Shown: piece after piece, positions 1 through 14,400 of the stretch
Layout of the letters: each line of letters starts with the position of its first letter
How positions within the stretch are numbered: the stretch's first letter is position 1
From: Antedon mediterranea
Lineage: Eukaryota; Echinodermata; Crinoidea; Comatulida; Antedonidae
Direction: 5' to 3'
Assembly: GCF_964355755.1 (NCBI RefSeq)
Contig: NC_092675.1
Coordinates: forward strand, 22,484,412 to 22,548,411
Length of the DNA stretch: 64,000 nt
Notes under the pieces: model-generated
Database searches by the model: none
Seen by the model: the letters and a program-made list of their open reading frames with translations, nothing else
Told to the model about the DNA's origin: nothing
Program-made: the position numbers and the translations under genes

Positions 1-2294
1 TATATTCATTTAAAAAAAAATTATAATTTAAACATAATATGAAATAAATAATATTTAAACAGATATAATGCCCGATCAGTGAGATGGAGTTCAAACGATA
101 TCATCCACAACAATCAGCAATAACCATGATGGTACTCTAAATAATGACCGAGTGTTTAATATAAATATCAAAGTGATATACATAAACACCTAATGTTCAT
201 AATGTTTAAAAGGCGTTTAATCGAAAAATATGCTTTAAAAAAGAAAACGTATTCAATAAAGTTACAATTACTTTATATAACATTTCCAGGCTCTTTTTTG
301 AAAATTTATCTTTAAATGATGGAATCTCATTCCTGTTCGATTTTCCTTCCGTTTTTGAATCAGTGCACTAGTTTGGGATGATTAAAATGAAATAGGCCTA
401 AAATTAACTCATCATATTTAAACTGTATAATAATTATATTTTTTTTCCAATATTGTGTAGATGCAAATCTTTCTTGTGGATGAAGTGTGTGTTTAGTAAC
501 AACTAAAATAATGCAATTCGGTTTAAAAAAATCCATGTCTTATAAAACCACATCAGAATGCTAATGTTTAACTGGAGGGTCTTGGATGAAGATTAGGCTC
601 AACAATACACAATGTTGTGTCACTCGTTTCTTAGGCCTAATGCAAAATTTAAGTTCGGATTATCTGATACCTCTAAAAAAAAGACGAAGACGACGAATGT
701 TAAATCCTGAGCTTTTTCTGACGCCCTTTGTCCGATTATCTCCAAAATATTCGGTAATACAGCATCTTATATGTATCACACTGTATTATGCAAGGTTAAT
801 GATAATAGGCGATACATGTGAAACATGTGCTGCTGTACATAAACGGAATCGAAACCTGTTTACAGTAGGCCATGTGCAGGGGACATCGACAAATCGGGTG
901 ATGTGCCTAGGTTTCATTAACGAACCATAAAATCCCAAAATGATACACAACACAATATACGAAAACACAAAGGAATAACATAACAAACAATAAGCACATA
1001 AAGCACTTACATTTTTTGAGTCATCATGGCCTTGTGTCACGTGCAAAGTTATTTCAAACGAATTACATTAATATAACTGTAATCATAATCAGTCATAGAA
1101 GAAATTTAAAGTCCAATAATCTCCCATGAGCTTTCAAATGAAAATGAATAAAACTGTTTAAAATATATTTTAGGCGACTTGAAAAATGATTTATGAAAAT
1201 TGCATAAGAGTATTACTCCGTCTTCTTTTGATTCATAATTCGATTGGGAATGGTGTATAACCAAATTAATTTATTGAATAAGTATCTCAGCAATTTCTTT
1301 GTATTTTTCCGAATATTGCAAAAATGCAATCAAACTCAGACATTAGTCGAGATGATTTATGGATAAAACATAGCAATTTGAACGATTAATGTGTGGATAT
1401 CCTTTTATGTATTATTGACTAACAATAAATAGAGCAAATCACAGAAATTGATTTTTTTTTCTTTCAAAAAATCCCATTAAATTAAGATTTAAAAGTTGTT
1501 TGATTTCAATTTTGTATTATGACTTCCTCAAGCCGATTTCAACTGTAAATAAAATACAATGTATGCATAATATAGATAGGTCATACGCTTAACCTAACTT
1601 TAATATAATACAGACATCACATGTGATACATATGTGACACTGTGTATCACATTATGCCATTGGATATCCAGTACAACGAATCTGGTGTTGAATACTGTAA
1701 ACTGTCAATAAAAATGATATAAAAAGCACGAAAAAAAATTTGATATCACTAAATAAAAGTGATATTAAAATTGTTGGTGAAAATTTAAAAGTGGAATGTC
1801 AATATAGGCCGGTCTATTGCGCACATAAGGTCAGCAGACTGACACGGTGAAAGTCTGCTCCAACACCCTATAGACCACTACCACCTTATATGTAAATTCC
1901 ATAAAAATTAAGACAATTCTCATGTTCCATTTATTATTGAAGGTGTCTATACTCATCAATTTGCCGATTATAGTTAACTGGCCAATCAGAGAAATACAAA
2001 AATATCAGATCATGCCATTTTGGCACTAATAAAAACAATCAGCCGTAAATGTATGTTACCTAATAACTGCTCCACGTTACAATACATTCTTATTTTCTGT
2101 GTATTAAAGTAATTCGTAGGAGACATAAAAGTGAAATATTAAAATTAATGTAGCAAAATAGATTAACCTATTTTATAACAATGCTCAATATAATGCCGCA
2201 TAGATGCATTCTCATAATATCAAATCGCAGAATGGGTGGTACAACTGTATTGTATGAGGGCAATACTTCTTTTGCTGCAAATTACGCCCTAAAG

Positions 2295-2430
2295 ATTGGT
2301 TCCCGGAACGCAACGTGAGTACGTAAGCGCAACGCAATACGATCCGCAGTAATAATCCATCGCTTGTGATTGATTGATCAATTTACTTGCGTTGCGCTTA
2401 TGTCATAGCGTTGCGTATAGGGAACCAATT
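2295..2430. mobile_element. Palindromic MITE, family A (copy 1)
   Basis: The ends are inverted copies: it opens with ATTGGTTCCC and closes with GGGAACCAAT. The arms carry GCAACGC-rich sequence on the left and GCGTTGCG on the right, around a centre reading ATCGCTTGTGATTG. Similar sequence recurs at 22255-22383, 45309-45441, 51846-52213 (split), 52227-52386 and, degenerate, at 63834-63990. No coding capacity. The superfamily cannot be named without target-site evidence. Confidence 0.8.
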
Positions 2431-4129
2431 ATTAATTTAGGTCGATATGATTTAATTTCTCTTAGCGAACACTTTTCTTCTGTCCCAATCTAACCCTCCA
2501 AGAAAAAATAATATCGAGCAGACATGCAAAAGAGATTCTTACAAAGGGCAATTGTTGAAAAATAATAGACAATTTCATTTATATATATTAAACATTATCA
2601 AGCTGTTCGTCATCGGAACAAATTGAAAAACAATACAGAAATACCTGTTCACAGGCTCTACATTTAACAACTTAAGTTTCCTAACTTTGATGGCGAATAT
2701 AACAATTTTAGCAAACTGTATATTACTGCAGTACTGTTATCATTATAAATATTATAATTATTGTTGTGATTGAATTACTGTATCTACTGTTTTATCATTT
2801 CGAAAAACAACGAAAAGTTTAATATTTTTAATATAGTAAATAAATGAAATCAAAACGTTATGTTATTAATGCCATTTTCAGGAAAATACTGAATGCAGAA
2901 CCATCATGTTATATAAAAATGTTTATTGATAATTCAATCCAAACATCAGCAAATTAAGTGCCATTAGAAAATACCATGCGAAATATACAAATTAAGCGAA
3001 ACATAGAAATATAGGTCTACCAATAATAATACCAAATAATTTAGATTCAATTATGTTATTAAATATAATTACAGTTGCGCCGACTTTGCCAGAACACAAC
3101 TGAAATTTAAGATGTACAATATTGCAGAAAAATTATGAAAAACGAGAGTGGATTATCGACTGCGTCTTTGTTAATTTTCCAAACCGATATACGACACAAT
3201 TAGACACAAATGAAATTAACTATAAAGCCTTTTAGGCAGTAAAAATATTATCTTTCCTTAGCGTCTCAATCGCTATTTCCACTAACAAGTGCTTTCGAAA
3301 TATACTCAACAATTAAGTAACTTATGTTTGAAAAGCAATAAATTGAGCAGACTTCATACTTAAATCGAAGCAATAAATCTGGTATTTTATTACACATTTA
3401 GTAAATGAAGCCCGGTGGCTCACCTCTTAGTAAGTTTTGTATAATAATACTGTAGTTTACGATGAACATTTATTTGTTTAGCGATGATAGAACTCGGTAA
3501 ATTGAGACACACGTAAAGCATGAAAGATATAGTAAAGATAGGCCACTTTTTTCTCTCTCTAATTATTTAAATTCAGTGTTATTTTCAATTTAACTGAATG
3601 TAGGTGGTGTCATTAAAATTATCTTAAATCTAAAAGTTCTGGGCTACAATATTCGTTATTGAAATTAGTTGTCACGTGCGTACTAAAAGATGATAACAAT
3701 AGTAAGAAATTTTTTTCATTTTTCGCGGTATAAAGTGAAACTAGTGTAAAAACACTTGTTTTTCAGGGTTTTTTGTTTTTCTTACGACAGGTTGTCAGTT
3801 TAATGCAATAGTGCGGTTGGTGCTAAAGGGACACAACAGTTGACATACAAACATACAAACGTACAAAAGTAGTACACTGTCTTTTATTAGCAGTCAGTCC
3901 TACCATCATTTCACTCGTCTTTTTTTTTCACTCGTCTTGCTGTTCCTAAAACTAGTAGACTATTAATTGGTGATAAATCATGTTCTGTCATTAGACCTAA
4001 GTTATGAATTAATTTACCTATTACTGTGCGTATAGCTCCAAGTGTACAATATTTTAAAAAATTATTAAAAAGTTTTCTTTTTCCTAAGGAATAATATATG
4101 TTTTGTTTGTCTTTGTATACTGCTCTGAT

Positions 4130-4180
4130 TAATGTACAGCGCTTTGGTCTTTTTTCGGAAAAGCGCTTTATAAATCTATA
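4130..4180 (+). mobile_element. SINE/LINE-like 3' tail fragment
   Basis: The stretch contains GTACAGCGCTTTGG and AAAGCGCTTTATAAATC, two AGCGCTTT blocks like those at the 3' ends of many invertebrate SINEs and their LINE partners. Related AGCGC blocks occur near 47526-47570 and 52035-52070. No tRNA-like head was identified in front of this copy, so it is a fragment at best. Confidence 0.4.
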
Positions 4181-6221
4181 TAGTATATTAGTATAGTATA
4201 GTACGGTATGTTATGACCAAAGGAACATTAACAGTAAGAACATACATACTACATGGTTAAATTCTTCCTGGACATTCATTCATTGATGGTAGGATAGTAA
4301 GAATACAACACTGTACTCATGTTTTTAAGAGGCCAGCAAAAAGTAGTAAAATAAATTATTAGTGTCACCTGATCTTCTTTACCGAATTCCTCAATTTTAA
4401 AAGATGACTAAGATGTGAGACCTACCCGTACTCTCACTCATCGACATAATACCATACCGAATTCATAAGAATAGTCACTGTGTATACGGCATTATTACAT
4501 AAATATATACATAACGCATTGTTTATATTTGCCAATTATAGTTAATTCCTTAGGCCTAATCACCATATTTATTGAGTATGACCTATCCACTGTCTGAGTA
4601 GAAACTAATAATTTAGAGCTCTCGGTAAAGATATACCGTTGTGACAAAGACATAGGCCTACAATTAGTTTTAGTAAGTTTTGTAAGTTTCATACTCATAA
4701 TGTCGTAATTAGGCCACAGAAAGAGTTTGAACACTTTCTGATATGGCAGGAAGTGGACTTTCTCACTTTGTAGGTAGATCATAAGTTGACTTTTAAAAAG
4801 TGAATGTGAGGGTGACTTACGGATTAAGGGGAAATTTGTTCCAGAATTGGTGCTCGAGGACAGAAAACGAACTGTAGTGGTAACGGTACCTGGTTTTTAT
4901 TAATGGAACCGCAAGTCAGTGAGTTTCCATGGCAGACCCGAGTCCACAAAATGGAAATAGAGCAGGTTAAAGTTACGCAATTTCAACCAAAAGTTAACAA
5001 ATTTGATGTTTTGCGGAAAATGGGCGGTGATTGGGAGAAAACAAAAACTTTCAGACGTCATATCTTTATTCTTTTTTTGTATTGGATTCCTTTTTTACCA
5101 CCTTTTTTCAGTTCGTTCGACTCGAATGCAGTTTTATTAGATAGTTTTTTTAAATATTAAACTCGCATTTTTCAAGATCTATAAAAATGAAGATTTGTAC
5201 TATTAGAAACCAAAAAAACATTATTACTGTGATGTTTTGAGATAAGAATTAAGTGTTATAAAATGATAAATAGATTATGAGTCAATTTAGTTATTTTTAT
5301 AGCTATAAACAGGTATTGTTTTTAGCGTTCCATCACGACTAAAAAGAATGAGTTGAGCATACGGGTCTTGTCATGTTACCGATAGTATCATTAATTTAAA
5401 CACACGATCAGAGAAAAAAAAATACAAGGCGGAATTTGTTTCTACTTTCAATCGTTGCCAGCGGCCAGATATAATTCCCGCGTTATTAGATCGATGCAAT
5501 TAATGTAATTGGGAAGCGATGCAAACAGATAATGATAGGCGACTTATTGAATAACGCATAATAGGACTATTAGTGATATTATTACTGAATTAGCTCTGAT
5601 ACTTAATTCAAGCTAACGCAACAATGTTGCGGCAAGATTCTTCTTCAGAAAGTGTGAACCGCCCTGTATGATCTATATACGCATGCGTACACGATCATGA
5701 AAGGAGAACGCATTCATAACAGTTTATGTTGGAAAATATCATTGACGCGAAAACAACAAAACATTGACAGTGACACTATACTAGCTCACACGAAGATTAG
5801 CGCGCACATTCAAGAACCGGTCATTTTATCCGCGATAGAACGCGCGCGTGTCAAATTTTGTATCTCTGTGGTATCCCCAATGCCAATTTTACTCATTTAT
5901 ATGGCTACTATACTTTGTACTCTGTCACCTATAAACCTAGTAGATAAATTAAACGTAATAACACTTAAACATAATAAAACATTAGGCGTGTAAATGAAGT
6001 GTTTTAAAAGACTAAAGTGAAACGGAAAACAAGACATCGATGCAGTTTTCAGTAAAATTAACTAAATGACTGGGCCTACATTTGATAATTGTTCTAATGA
6101 TTCTAATGTAATTATAGTGAGAATATAATGGAGGTAATAACAAGGTACAGTACATTTTAAATTACCCATAACCGGTAAACCTGCATTGATATTCTGTACA
6201 GCTAATATATATATATATAAT

Positions 6222-6266
6222 CTGCAGACAGTACTGTTTCGATCTTATTAGATCTCGTCAGTGCAG
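6222..6266 (-). ncRNA. Type I hammerhead ribozyme (minus strand)
   Basis: Read 5' to 3' on the minus strand, the parts in order are: stem I strand CTGCA, core CTGACGA, stem II GATCT/AGATC closed by an AATA loop, core GAAA, short stem III CAG/CTG around TA, cleavage triplet GTC, and stem I return strand TGCAG. Every invariant core element of the hammerhead family is present. All 45 nt are identical to the plus-strand copy at 36331-36375. Stem I can be prolonged through the flanking AT-rich sequence with one bulge. Predicted cleavage falls between plus positions 6226 and 6227. Hammerheads of this minimal type are known from Penelope-like elements and retrozymes in animals, so a retroelement origin is likely, but no reverse transcriptase is nearby. 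Confidence 0.85.
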
Positions 6267-8411
6267 ATATATCTATATATATATATATATTACTGTTAGT
6301 TTTAAAGAAAATTAATTCAGCGGTGCGAATGAGTTAAATTGCCATTGTGTGCTTGTTGAAATTCGTTCAATTGAATTCAATTCAATTCAATTTCTTTATT
6401 GCTGCAAATGCCATCAAGGGCTAATATTCGCTTAAACATACTACATCATACAAACATATACATATACACATTAAGAAATTGTTGTTATCATTAGTGAAAT
6501 AAGAACAGTGTGCCTGTATAAAATATGATAAAAATGGTACGCATTTGTACGTGACGCATGCGTATGACCAAGCACGGTAGTACTACCAGCGGAAATCTGA
6601 AATTACGTAATCTTTCTCTCTGGAATACAAACTAAAATGTTTAGGCTGAATTCTGTTATGCTATATGCAAAATATTTTAAATCATATGATGATGACAGCG
6701 CATGGTCCAATGTTGTTTTTTTATATGATTTTTTTTTTACTTTGTCTAGGCATAACCATAACTTAGCTATTTACCCTTTAAAATTGATTGAAATATAATG
6801 TAGGCCTACATAGATTCAATTTATGATGACGTTTTTTCCGACAGCTCCCCATCAATTTCCTCCAAATTATTGAGAAACACCGATTATTATAAACGCACCA
6901 TTGGTAATGTGGTTAGGGGTATGGATAATGAATTGAAACTACGCAGTATTTTGATAATTGCAAGTCAGTTCTCATCTGTAATAATCAGCAATGTGTTTCA
7001 ATTAGAGCCGAATTTTCTCACCTTCAGTCAGCGTGCTTATCCACCCGTGTTTACTTGCATTACGCACGCCTCGTTTCACGACCAGCCAAATTGAAAACGA
7101 ATTCTCAGAAGGGACTACAGCGCAGGTCATCATTATTTCGAAAGCTATGCTGCTTAAGCGAATACCATCTTACGCCCTACAAATTATATTCTCATTCGTT
7201 AATAGTCAACATTTGTTTTCGCACGGTTAAGCCAAATCGTCATATATTTTTGCATAATACAAATGCGATTATTGGAAAGTATAGAATATGAAATAATAGC
7301 CGAGATTAAATAGGAGAGATTTTTTAGCAACATTTAGATGAAATAAAGACGTATGAATAAAATATTGAACCATAAAATATTGTAATTATTAGTAGAAGTT
7401 CAATAGTTGGACTATTTTCAAGAAGATGAAACCTCTGTAATTTGATTAGAACCATTTTAATGAGCCATTAGTTATGCATTATTTAATAAGCTAATCCGAT
7501 TATCGAATATTATGCGACACAATCTGGTGAAGTGTTTTTGTGATGTAGTTCTTCTTCTACGTTCACGCGACTCACAGATCAAGATATCCATTCTACTGCT
7601 TCTTCAAATCATATATGGTGCGTTATAGATTTTTTTGTGTTATATCAATATTGCTCTGTGTGTTTTAATTAGTTAATTTCGTTGGTGGTGGACATGGGCC
7701 AGATTCAACTGGCCATACTAGTGGCGTTCACATCGAACTATGGCTAGTTAATAGTTAAGTTAATGTAACTAGATAGTGACAGTTGCTGAAATGAACCACT
7801 GTTGGAGAACCTTACTCCGACTGAACGATGTTGCGATTGAGGTGAAGACGCATTTTCATCCATCCGAGCAGTTAGAATCAAAGCCGGGACTAAATAAAAA
7901 TATCCGCTTTGGGCTCAAGCAAGGTGACATTTTATCAGGGATATTCACTCTTCCCTGTCTTATATAAAAGGATAGGCTGTTCAGAAGCAAGAACAATTTG
8001 CTGTATAGTGTCACCGACAAGAGCCTGTGTCAAGAGTAAGAATAATTACAGAGAACCGTCCAGCGGAATTCTTCCTGATAAACTAATCGAAGAAAGGATG
8101 AACACTTTTTAGTTATTATTATTATTTTCAATCATCTTTAAAAATGCACATTAAATTTGATAATGATGTAATAATTAAAATATACTTCTATAGAGAGCCT
8201 TCATTGTTGTTGAAAAATGTACTATTTAGTAAAGTACAGTTATACTGTATTGTAACTTAAGCCAGACGGCAGTCTATATAATAATACATTATATATCTAA
8301 AGGTACTGATAATGTTGCTAATGTTTGCTAAACATACTAACGTTTTTATGACTACTTTGTTGCTGACTTTACATTAATTAACTCATAAATGTATCTTTTA
8401 TTTTGTTTAAG

Positions 8412-11400
8412 ATAGCGATATGAACGCTGGTAATGCAGACTTCGACGAGAATTTCAATAGAAGGAAACAGCGCCGCAACCGGACAACGTTTACAATGCAA
8501 CAGGTACGTATTTCATCTGGTCAGAGATGTTACACACTACAAACGTCTGCGTATTCTCGATACGATAAACATTTTACAATTTTGCGTAGTTGTGAAAATA
8601 ATAAAGACTTTTTTGATAAGGCGACGCAGCTCTCGAGTAGAAAAGTCATTTCTACTCAAGTTTAGAAACATACTGAACATGCGCAGAATGAAAGTTAGAC
8701 CCTCCACAACGCGTATTTGCGAAACTATGTTACTGTTATTTCCTCATTTAATCACGAGTTAACACATTTTAACGCGGGAGTTCAAACTCTGATTATTGCC
8801 ACTACTTTTGTACGCCCGCGCCAACATGATACCTGTTTCTTCTAAAGCTCTATCTACACTATCAAACTAGTTTGACCAAAACAGTTTGATGGTATGGTAG
8901 TGATATTCTCAAATATGGTAGTGATATTCTCAAATATGGTAGTGATATGACAGCGTCATGTTTTTCACATCACATGTTTTTGTCACATAATGTTTGATAG
9001 TGTAGACAAGGCTTATAGGTTGAAATATCACTAATTCTAATTCACTACAGTAGTACTACATTGCATACTTTGTCATGGTATATCTATAGGTTCAAATTTC
9101 TTATTCTTCTTTGAAAGTTTATATCTTCATTCAAGAAGTGTGCCACAGTTGATTGTAGATTTGTAGAAACTGTAGGCCTAGATTCCAAATAAATTATTAT
9201 TATTATTATTATAATTATTGTTAGAAGGCTATAGTATAAATATGGCAATGACAAGACAAGAATGGCGTTGGTATAACAACGATCATAATTAAAATTGTAA
9301 TTAATTGTTTTGCTTAATTTTTCATGATAATAACATAATTTTTCTGTTTTCGTTTATAGGTTTACTTTTTAATTACCTCCCTTTCAGATATCATCACTTG
9401 TCGTTATCTTACTGAGGCTGTAAAGAAAGAACTTCTAATTATTATTTTCTAATTAAAACATGAAAATGAAATCATAAAGTAATTAATTTATGATTTATTA
9501 TGTAGCTTGAAGAGTTGGAGAATGCTTTTACTAAGACCCACTACCCTGATGTGTTCACACGTGAGGATCTTGCCATGAGAATAAACCTTACAGAAGCTAG
9601 AGTACAGGTATAATTGTTGTTTCATTGTTAATTATCAAAAATTATCAAACTTTATGTGACAAAACAAAATGTGATTTTCCCATATATGGATATGATGATG
9701 TCATATAACTACTATATGCATATCACTACCATATTTGGGCACATTTTTTTGTGAAACTAGTTTGATAGTGTATATAGAGCATTACAGTGGTTTTCGATTC
9801 AGTGTTGGATTCAGCTAATGAAATTCATAAAAATCATAGGGCTATACAACGTACACAATTTTTTCATAGAGAATTCGTTCCTGAAACCCACGACAAAATA
9901 CGAACTTTGACGAACCCATTCGAAGCGATGATAAAATGTCACAACTTGTGTTATGAATGTCCCTTCATAAAAGGTAAACGACGAATAGCATGTTACAAGC
10001 TAATACCCAGTGTATACTAAAACTAGATACAATGCTAAAACTAAATCATGCTAGAACTAGATACAAAAACTAGATACATTCTTATGCTAAAACTAGCATA
10101 TTATTTTAAACTAGATACAATGCTAAAACTAGATACATTTATGCTAAAACTAGATACATTTACGCTAGAACTAAAATTAGGTTACTGCCTCAATAGAAAT
10201 GTATTTAAATTTAAATGATAAGCTACCGTAATAAACCTAAGATGCTACAACTTAGATACATACGATTATGCTAAAACTAAGATATGCCTACATGCTAACA
10301 CTATAGATAAATGCTCAACTAGATATATACATGCTACAACTAGATATATACATGCAACAGCTATATATAATAAATGCTACAGCTAGACATGCTACAGCTA
10401 GACATGCTACAACTAGATATAAACATGTTACAACTAACTAACTAACATGTTACGACTAGACATGCTACAACTAAGTAATATACATGCTACAACTAGATAA
10501 TATACATGCTAAAACTAGACATGCTACAACTAGATATATTATTATCAACTGGATACGTTCATCATGTCCACCAGTAAGGACAGCACACTCGCAACGTGGT
10601 TTCTATCTAGAGAATAGTAGAAGTTCACCAAACTAATTAACGAATACCAACTGTTAATCAAAATTGATATGAGCAACGATTAAAAAAACACCCTAACAAC
10701 AGAAAATGAATTTGAATGATTATAGCCTACATTACTTATACCCAAGAGTGTTTATAGGACTTCCCACGCTGGACTTGAGAGTGACTAGGTATTTTTTTAC
10801 TATCTTATTTTGACGTGATTTATATACTGTACATCCTTTTGTTTAGCGTTTTAGGTAGTTTGTTTTTAACATGCATTAAATCAATAAGAAATGATGGATT
10901 TACATCTCTGTAGACTATTACTAATGACAACAACTAAATCAGCCTGAAAATATTTGGACAGAAGGCACCACGACACGATGTTGCTAATTAACGCTATTTC
11001 ATAATATGATTAATTACTTCATTATTTCAATAACTTTCCCATTATCATCTTCACTACCGTAACGACATCAAACACTTTTATTTTCGCTATCTATCATCAT
11101 AAACCTAACGATCTATGGTGCGCCATTAATGACGATTGCTTTTATTATTATTATTAGTCCATTAATTTTCACAACTTCAATTGAGGTTACAAGTTCAGGA
11201 TGGAAGTTCGTATGCGCACGAACATTAAGGGGACAAAATGCCACTTTTAACTCACATAAAATAAATTAAATTTTGGGAAACAATAAGGCCATCTCAGCGA
11301 AAATGTGGAAAAAAAATAATATGTGATGAATATAAAAAAATTGATTGATTGATTGATTAAATTACGTATGATAATTGTTCGTAATAATTATTGTTAGATA

Positions 11401-14400
11401 CAATCACAAGACACGCGCTCTGTATGGTTTTCATCAGTCAGCGGGCGTCGGAATGTTTGTATTTTGTGTTTACTTTCGGAGTAAATTTATAATAATTTCC
11501 CGCAGCCCTCAAAATAGTGTCGCTCGATATTAATTCCTTCATTTATAAAACATGGTGTCCATAGAAATTATTAGTAGGCCTACAGTCAATTTTCCCAATG
11601 TCGGACATCATTGGCCTAATATTTGGTTTTCCATATGCTGATATTTTTTGAATTTGTTTTTATGGTGAAAGGTCTTTGGACATCTACAGAAAAAAATATT
11701 GTGTTTGGGTGTAGGGAGTACATGAGTACATTGCAAATATGTTTATTTTAGCACTGTTTTCAACTATATTAAAAATATCCATAGAAAATTAACGATGTCG
11801 TTTGAATAACATTGATTTTACAACCATTTAAAAAATAAGCTTAAAACACTTACTCGGACGTTTCAATCGCTATTAAAGTTAATTTGAATTTAAATCAAAT
11901 TAACGGCCACTTTCCCAATTGTATAAGTAAATTGAGGTTAATTGAGCATTTCTTACTAGGCTTAATTTGTCAATTAGTGTTTGTACGTTTGTTGTTTATT
12001 GCTTTAATTATTTAATTTATTTAATTATTAAGAGTTATTTAATTAAAATGGCCTTTACAGCATTGATAAAAAAACTTGTTTGTTTGGTTTTCCTTAAAGA
12101 TGCACACTGTAGGGCCTACATTCAACCTGTTACCACATTTCAGTGTTGAATTCTTCACTTTTTTTTAAACAGAAAAGATGCGGTACCTTCTAAATCTGGT
12201 GGTAAAAAAGAAGCATATTTTATGAATAATTAAAAAGTGTCAACTTTAAAAAAAAACAGGTCGAAACTAAGTTTTGGTTGATATAAAAGTTAAAGTATAC
12301 AGTAGCTATCAAAGAATTGGAAAAGAGGAGGACAATAGGTAACAAAATGTCGTCCCTTCCCACCATCATCCCCATCCTTAAATGATTCCCATAGGCTTAC
12401 AATTTTAGTATGATAATTCGTGTTTGATCTAACGACTAAAACGGTGATTGAAAGTGGATGAATAATAATTAGCAATGAATTTCAATTGAGACAAAAATAC
12501 AGATGTCAATTTGTCAATTGGCATCATTACAGGTATAACAATTGTTTAAATTTCTATTGTTTATTATAAAATATAAACATTTTCAACAAAATTGATAATA
12601 AATCCCCTTGTTTTCCGACAGCGGTGGAGCAGAACAAACGATGATTCCACTACCCCCCACCCCCCTTTTTTTAAAGTCTAAGAGAGGAAATTCACAAACA
12701 CTGACTATCATATAAATTTATTTATTATATACGTCAATCAATTTGAACAAATTTTACTAGTGAGACAAAAGAATGTGATGTGCCAATAATTATTTGGGAA
12801 TATCACCACCATATTTGGGTACATCACACTTTTTTTTGTCAAACTAGTTTGATAGTGTAGACAGAGCTTAAGGAAATATTATTTTTATTAAAATACCGCC
12901 GATTAACGATTGTAAGTCACGGACGATTCAGTATATTTTCGTTTCATAACAAATATATCGATTAAAACTATTTGTCCAGTGACTGGCAAAATTGAACTCG
13001 TCTTGCGTAAATTAAAACATGTTAACCCTATCCTTCCGAGTATGTAATCTCATTTTAACACTACAAACGTCTTCGTCACTTGAAAATTATAATTTTGTTA
13101 TCCGTCTGATCCAGTGCAATGCAGTATTTATGTTATTTCTCTTACACTTACACAAATTACATTAACTAATTTTCCTTACACAAACTCCGCTAAAGCTAGC
13201 GCCGAATGATAGATTAAATAACCGTACAAAATAATTGCGGAAATTCGATTAATTGTACAATTAGATGATTCCTATTAAAATAAGATTCAGGGTCCTACTA
13301 ACCAATGATAAAATGACAAATCTATTATCAACAGCAATTTGATTGAGAGAAATTTTAGTCACAAAATTGTATAAATAAATTAAGTTGTAATTCGATTACT
13401 TAATTAGTTTTACATTCGTATGTTGTTTTTAACGATAGCATTCATGTCGAAAATCCCACACAATGAATGCATTGCCATAATTACATAATTGTCTTCGTAT
13501 ACATTAAGACACACCCTAAATGATAATCGGAAATGTCGTCATTAAAAATTGTACAGCAGAAACATACAGTCAACGCTCGCGTATAAATACATCATCGCAT
13601 AAACACGCGTAGATGTGTGACATATTTTATGTACGTCATCATTATTAGTATGCGTACCGTTTCTTAATTCAAATATTGTCCTCCTTACAAAAATGGTCAA
13701 TTTACAAACAGACCAAAGTTGTATAATGTAACTAATAATATATCGGTGGATGAAATTGATTTCAATAATTAGTTGAAACATCGGAATGAAAATATAAATT
13801 GAATAATAGTGTACGCACTTACTAAAATGTAATTTCGTATGAATCTTTTGTTTGTATGTCACTCTTTTCTGTATTAGTTTTGTTTGGCCATGGATTGCTT
13901 ATAACTTAATTTCACGCACATCTAATTGATAATTATCGTATATATTACTTTGTGTGTACGGTCTAGTTATTCAGGAAAGTGACAATAGTCATCATGTTGT
14001 TACACCCCGCAAAAGAAATAAAATTACAGTGTCATCTCAGCAAGAACATTTAAATCGTCATCATATCATCGCTTTCGTCATAAATTACCGTTAACACCAA
14101 ATTTTCCACCTTCCTCATTGTCATCAATACCTTCGTCATAATTTCATCCCGTGTCTAACACAGTTGTCACCGCCGAAATACTCATTGTCACCAACATTAC
14201 ACTCATGCTGACTGCCACCGTCGCGATGGTCGTCATCACAAACCGTACTTGCCAATTGCCACCGACGACGGCATCACACTAATGCTGATTTCCACCGTCG
14301 TCATCACAAATCATATATGGCAATTGTCATAACCTTCGCCCTAATCACACTTATGCTTATTGCCACCATCGTCATCACAAACCATATATGGCAATTGTCA

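Larger units (their letters stand above)
1..8411. other. Gene-free upstream region
   Basis: No exon is recognisable in this stretch on either strand; its ORFs are short, lack known motifs and have no consistent splice context. It contains a palindromic MITE near 2295-2430, a SINE-like tail near 4130-4180, AT microsatellites at about 6203-6218 and 6267-6290, and a minus-strand hammerhead ribozyme between them. The missing first coding exon of Drgx should lie here or beyond the window edge. I looked for the short aromatic N-terminus typical of Drgx proteins and did not find it. Confidence 0.6.

Noticed and set aside
7776-8112. Two overlapping plus-strand ORFs upstream of Drgx
   Set aside because: No similarity to the Drgx N-terminus, and no donor in a phase matching the exon at 8412.
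9787-10020. 77-codon plus-strand ORF in a Drgx intron
   Set aside because: No recognised family and no splice context; ends in the minisatellite.
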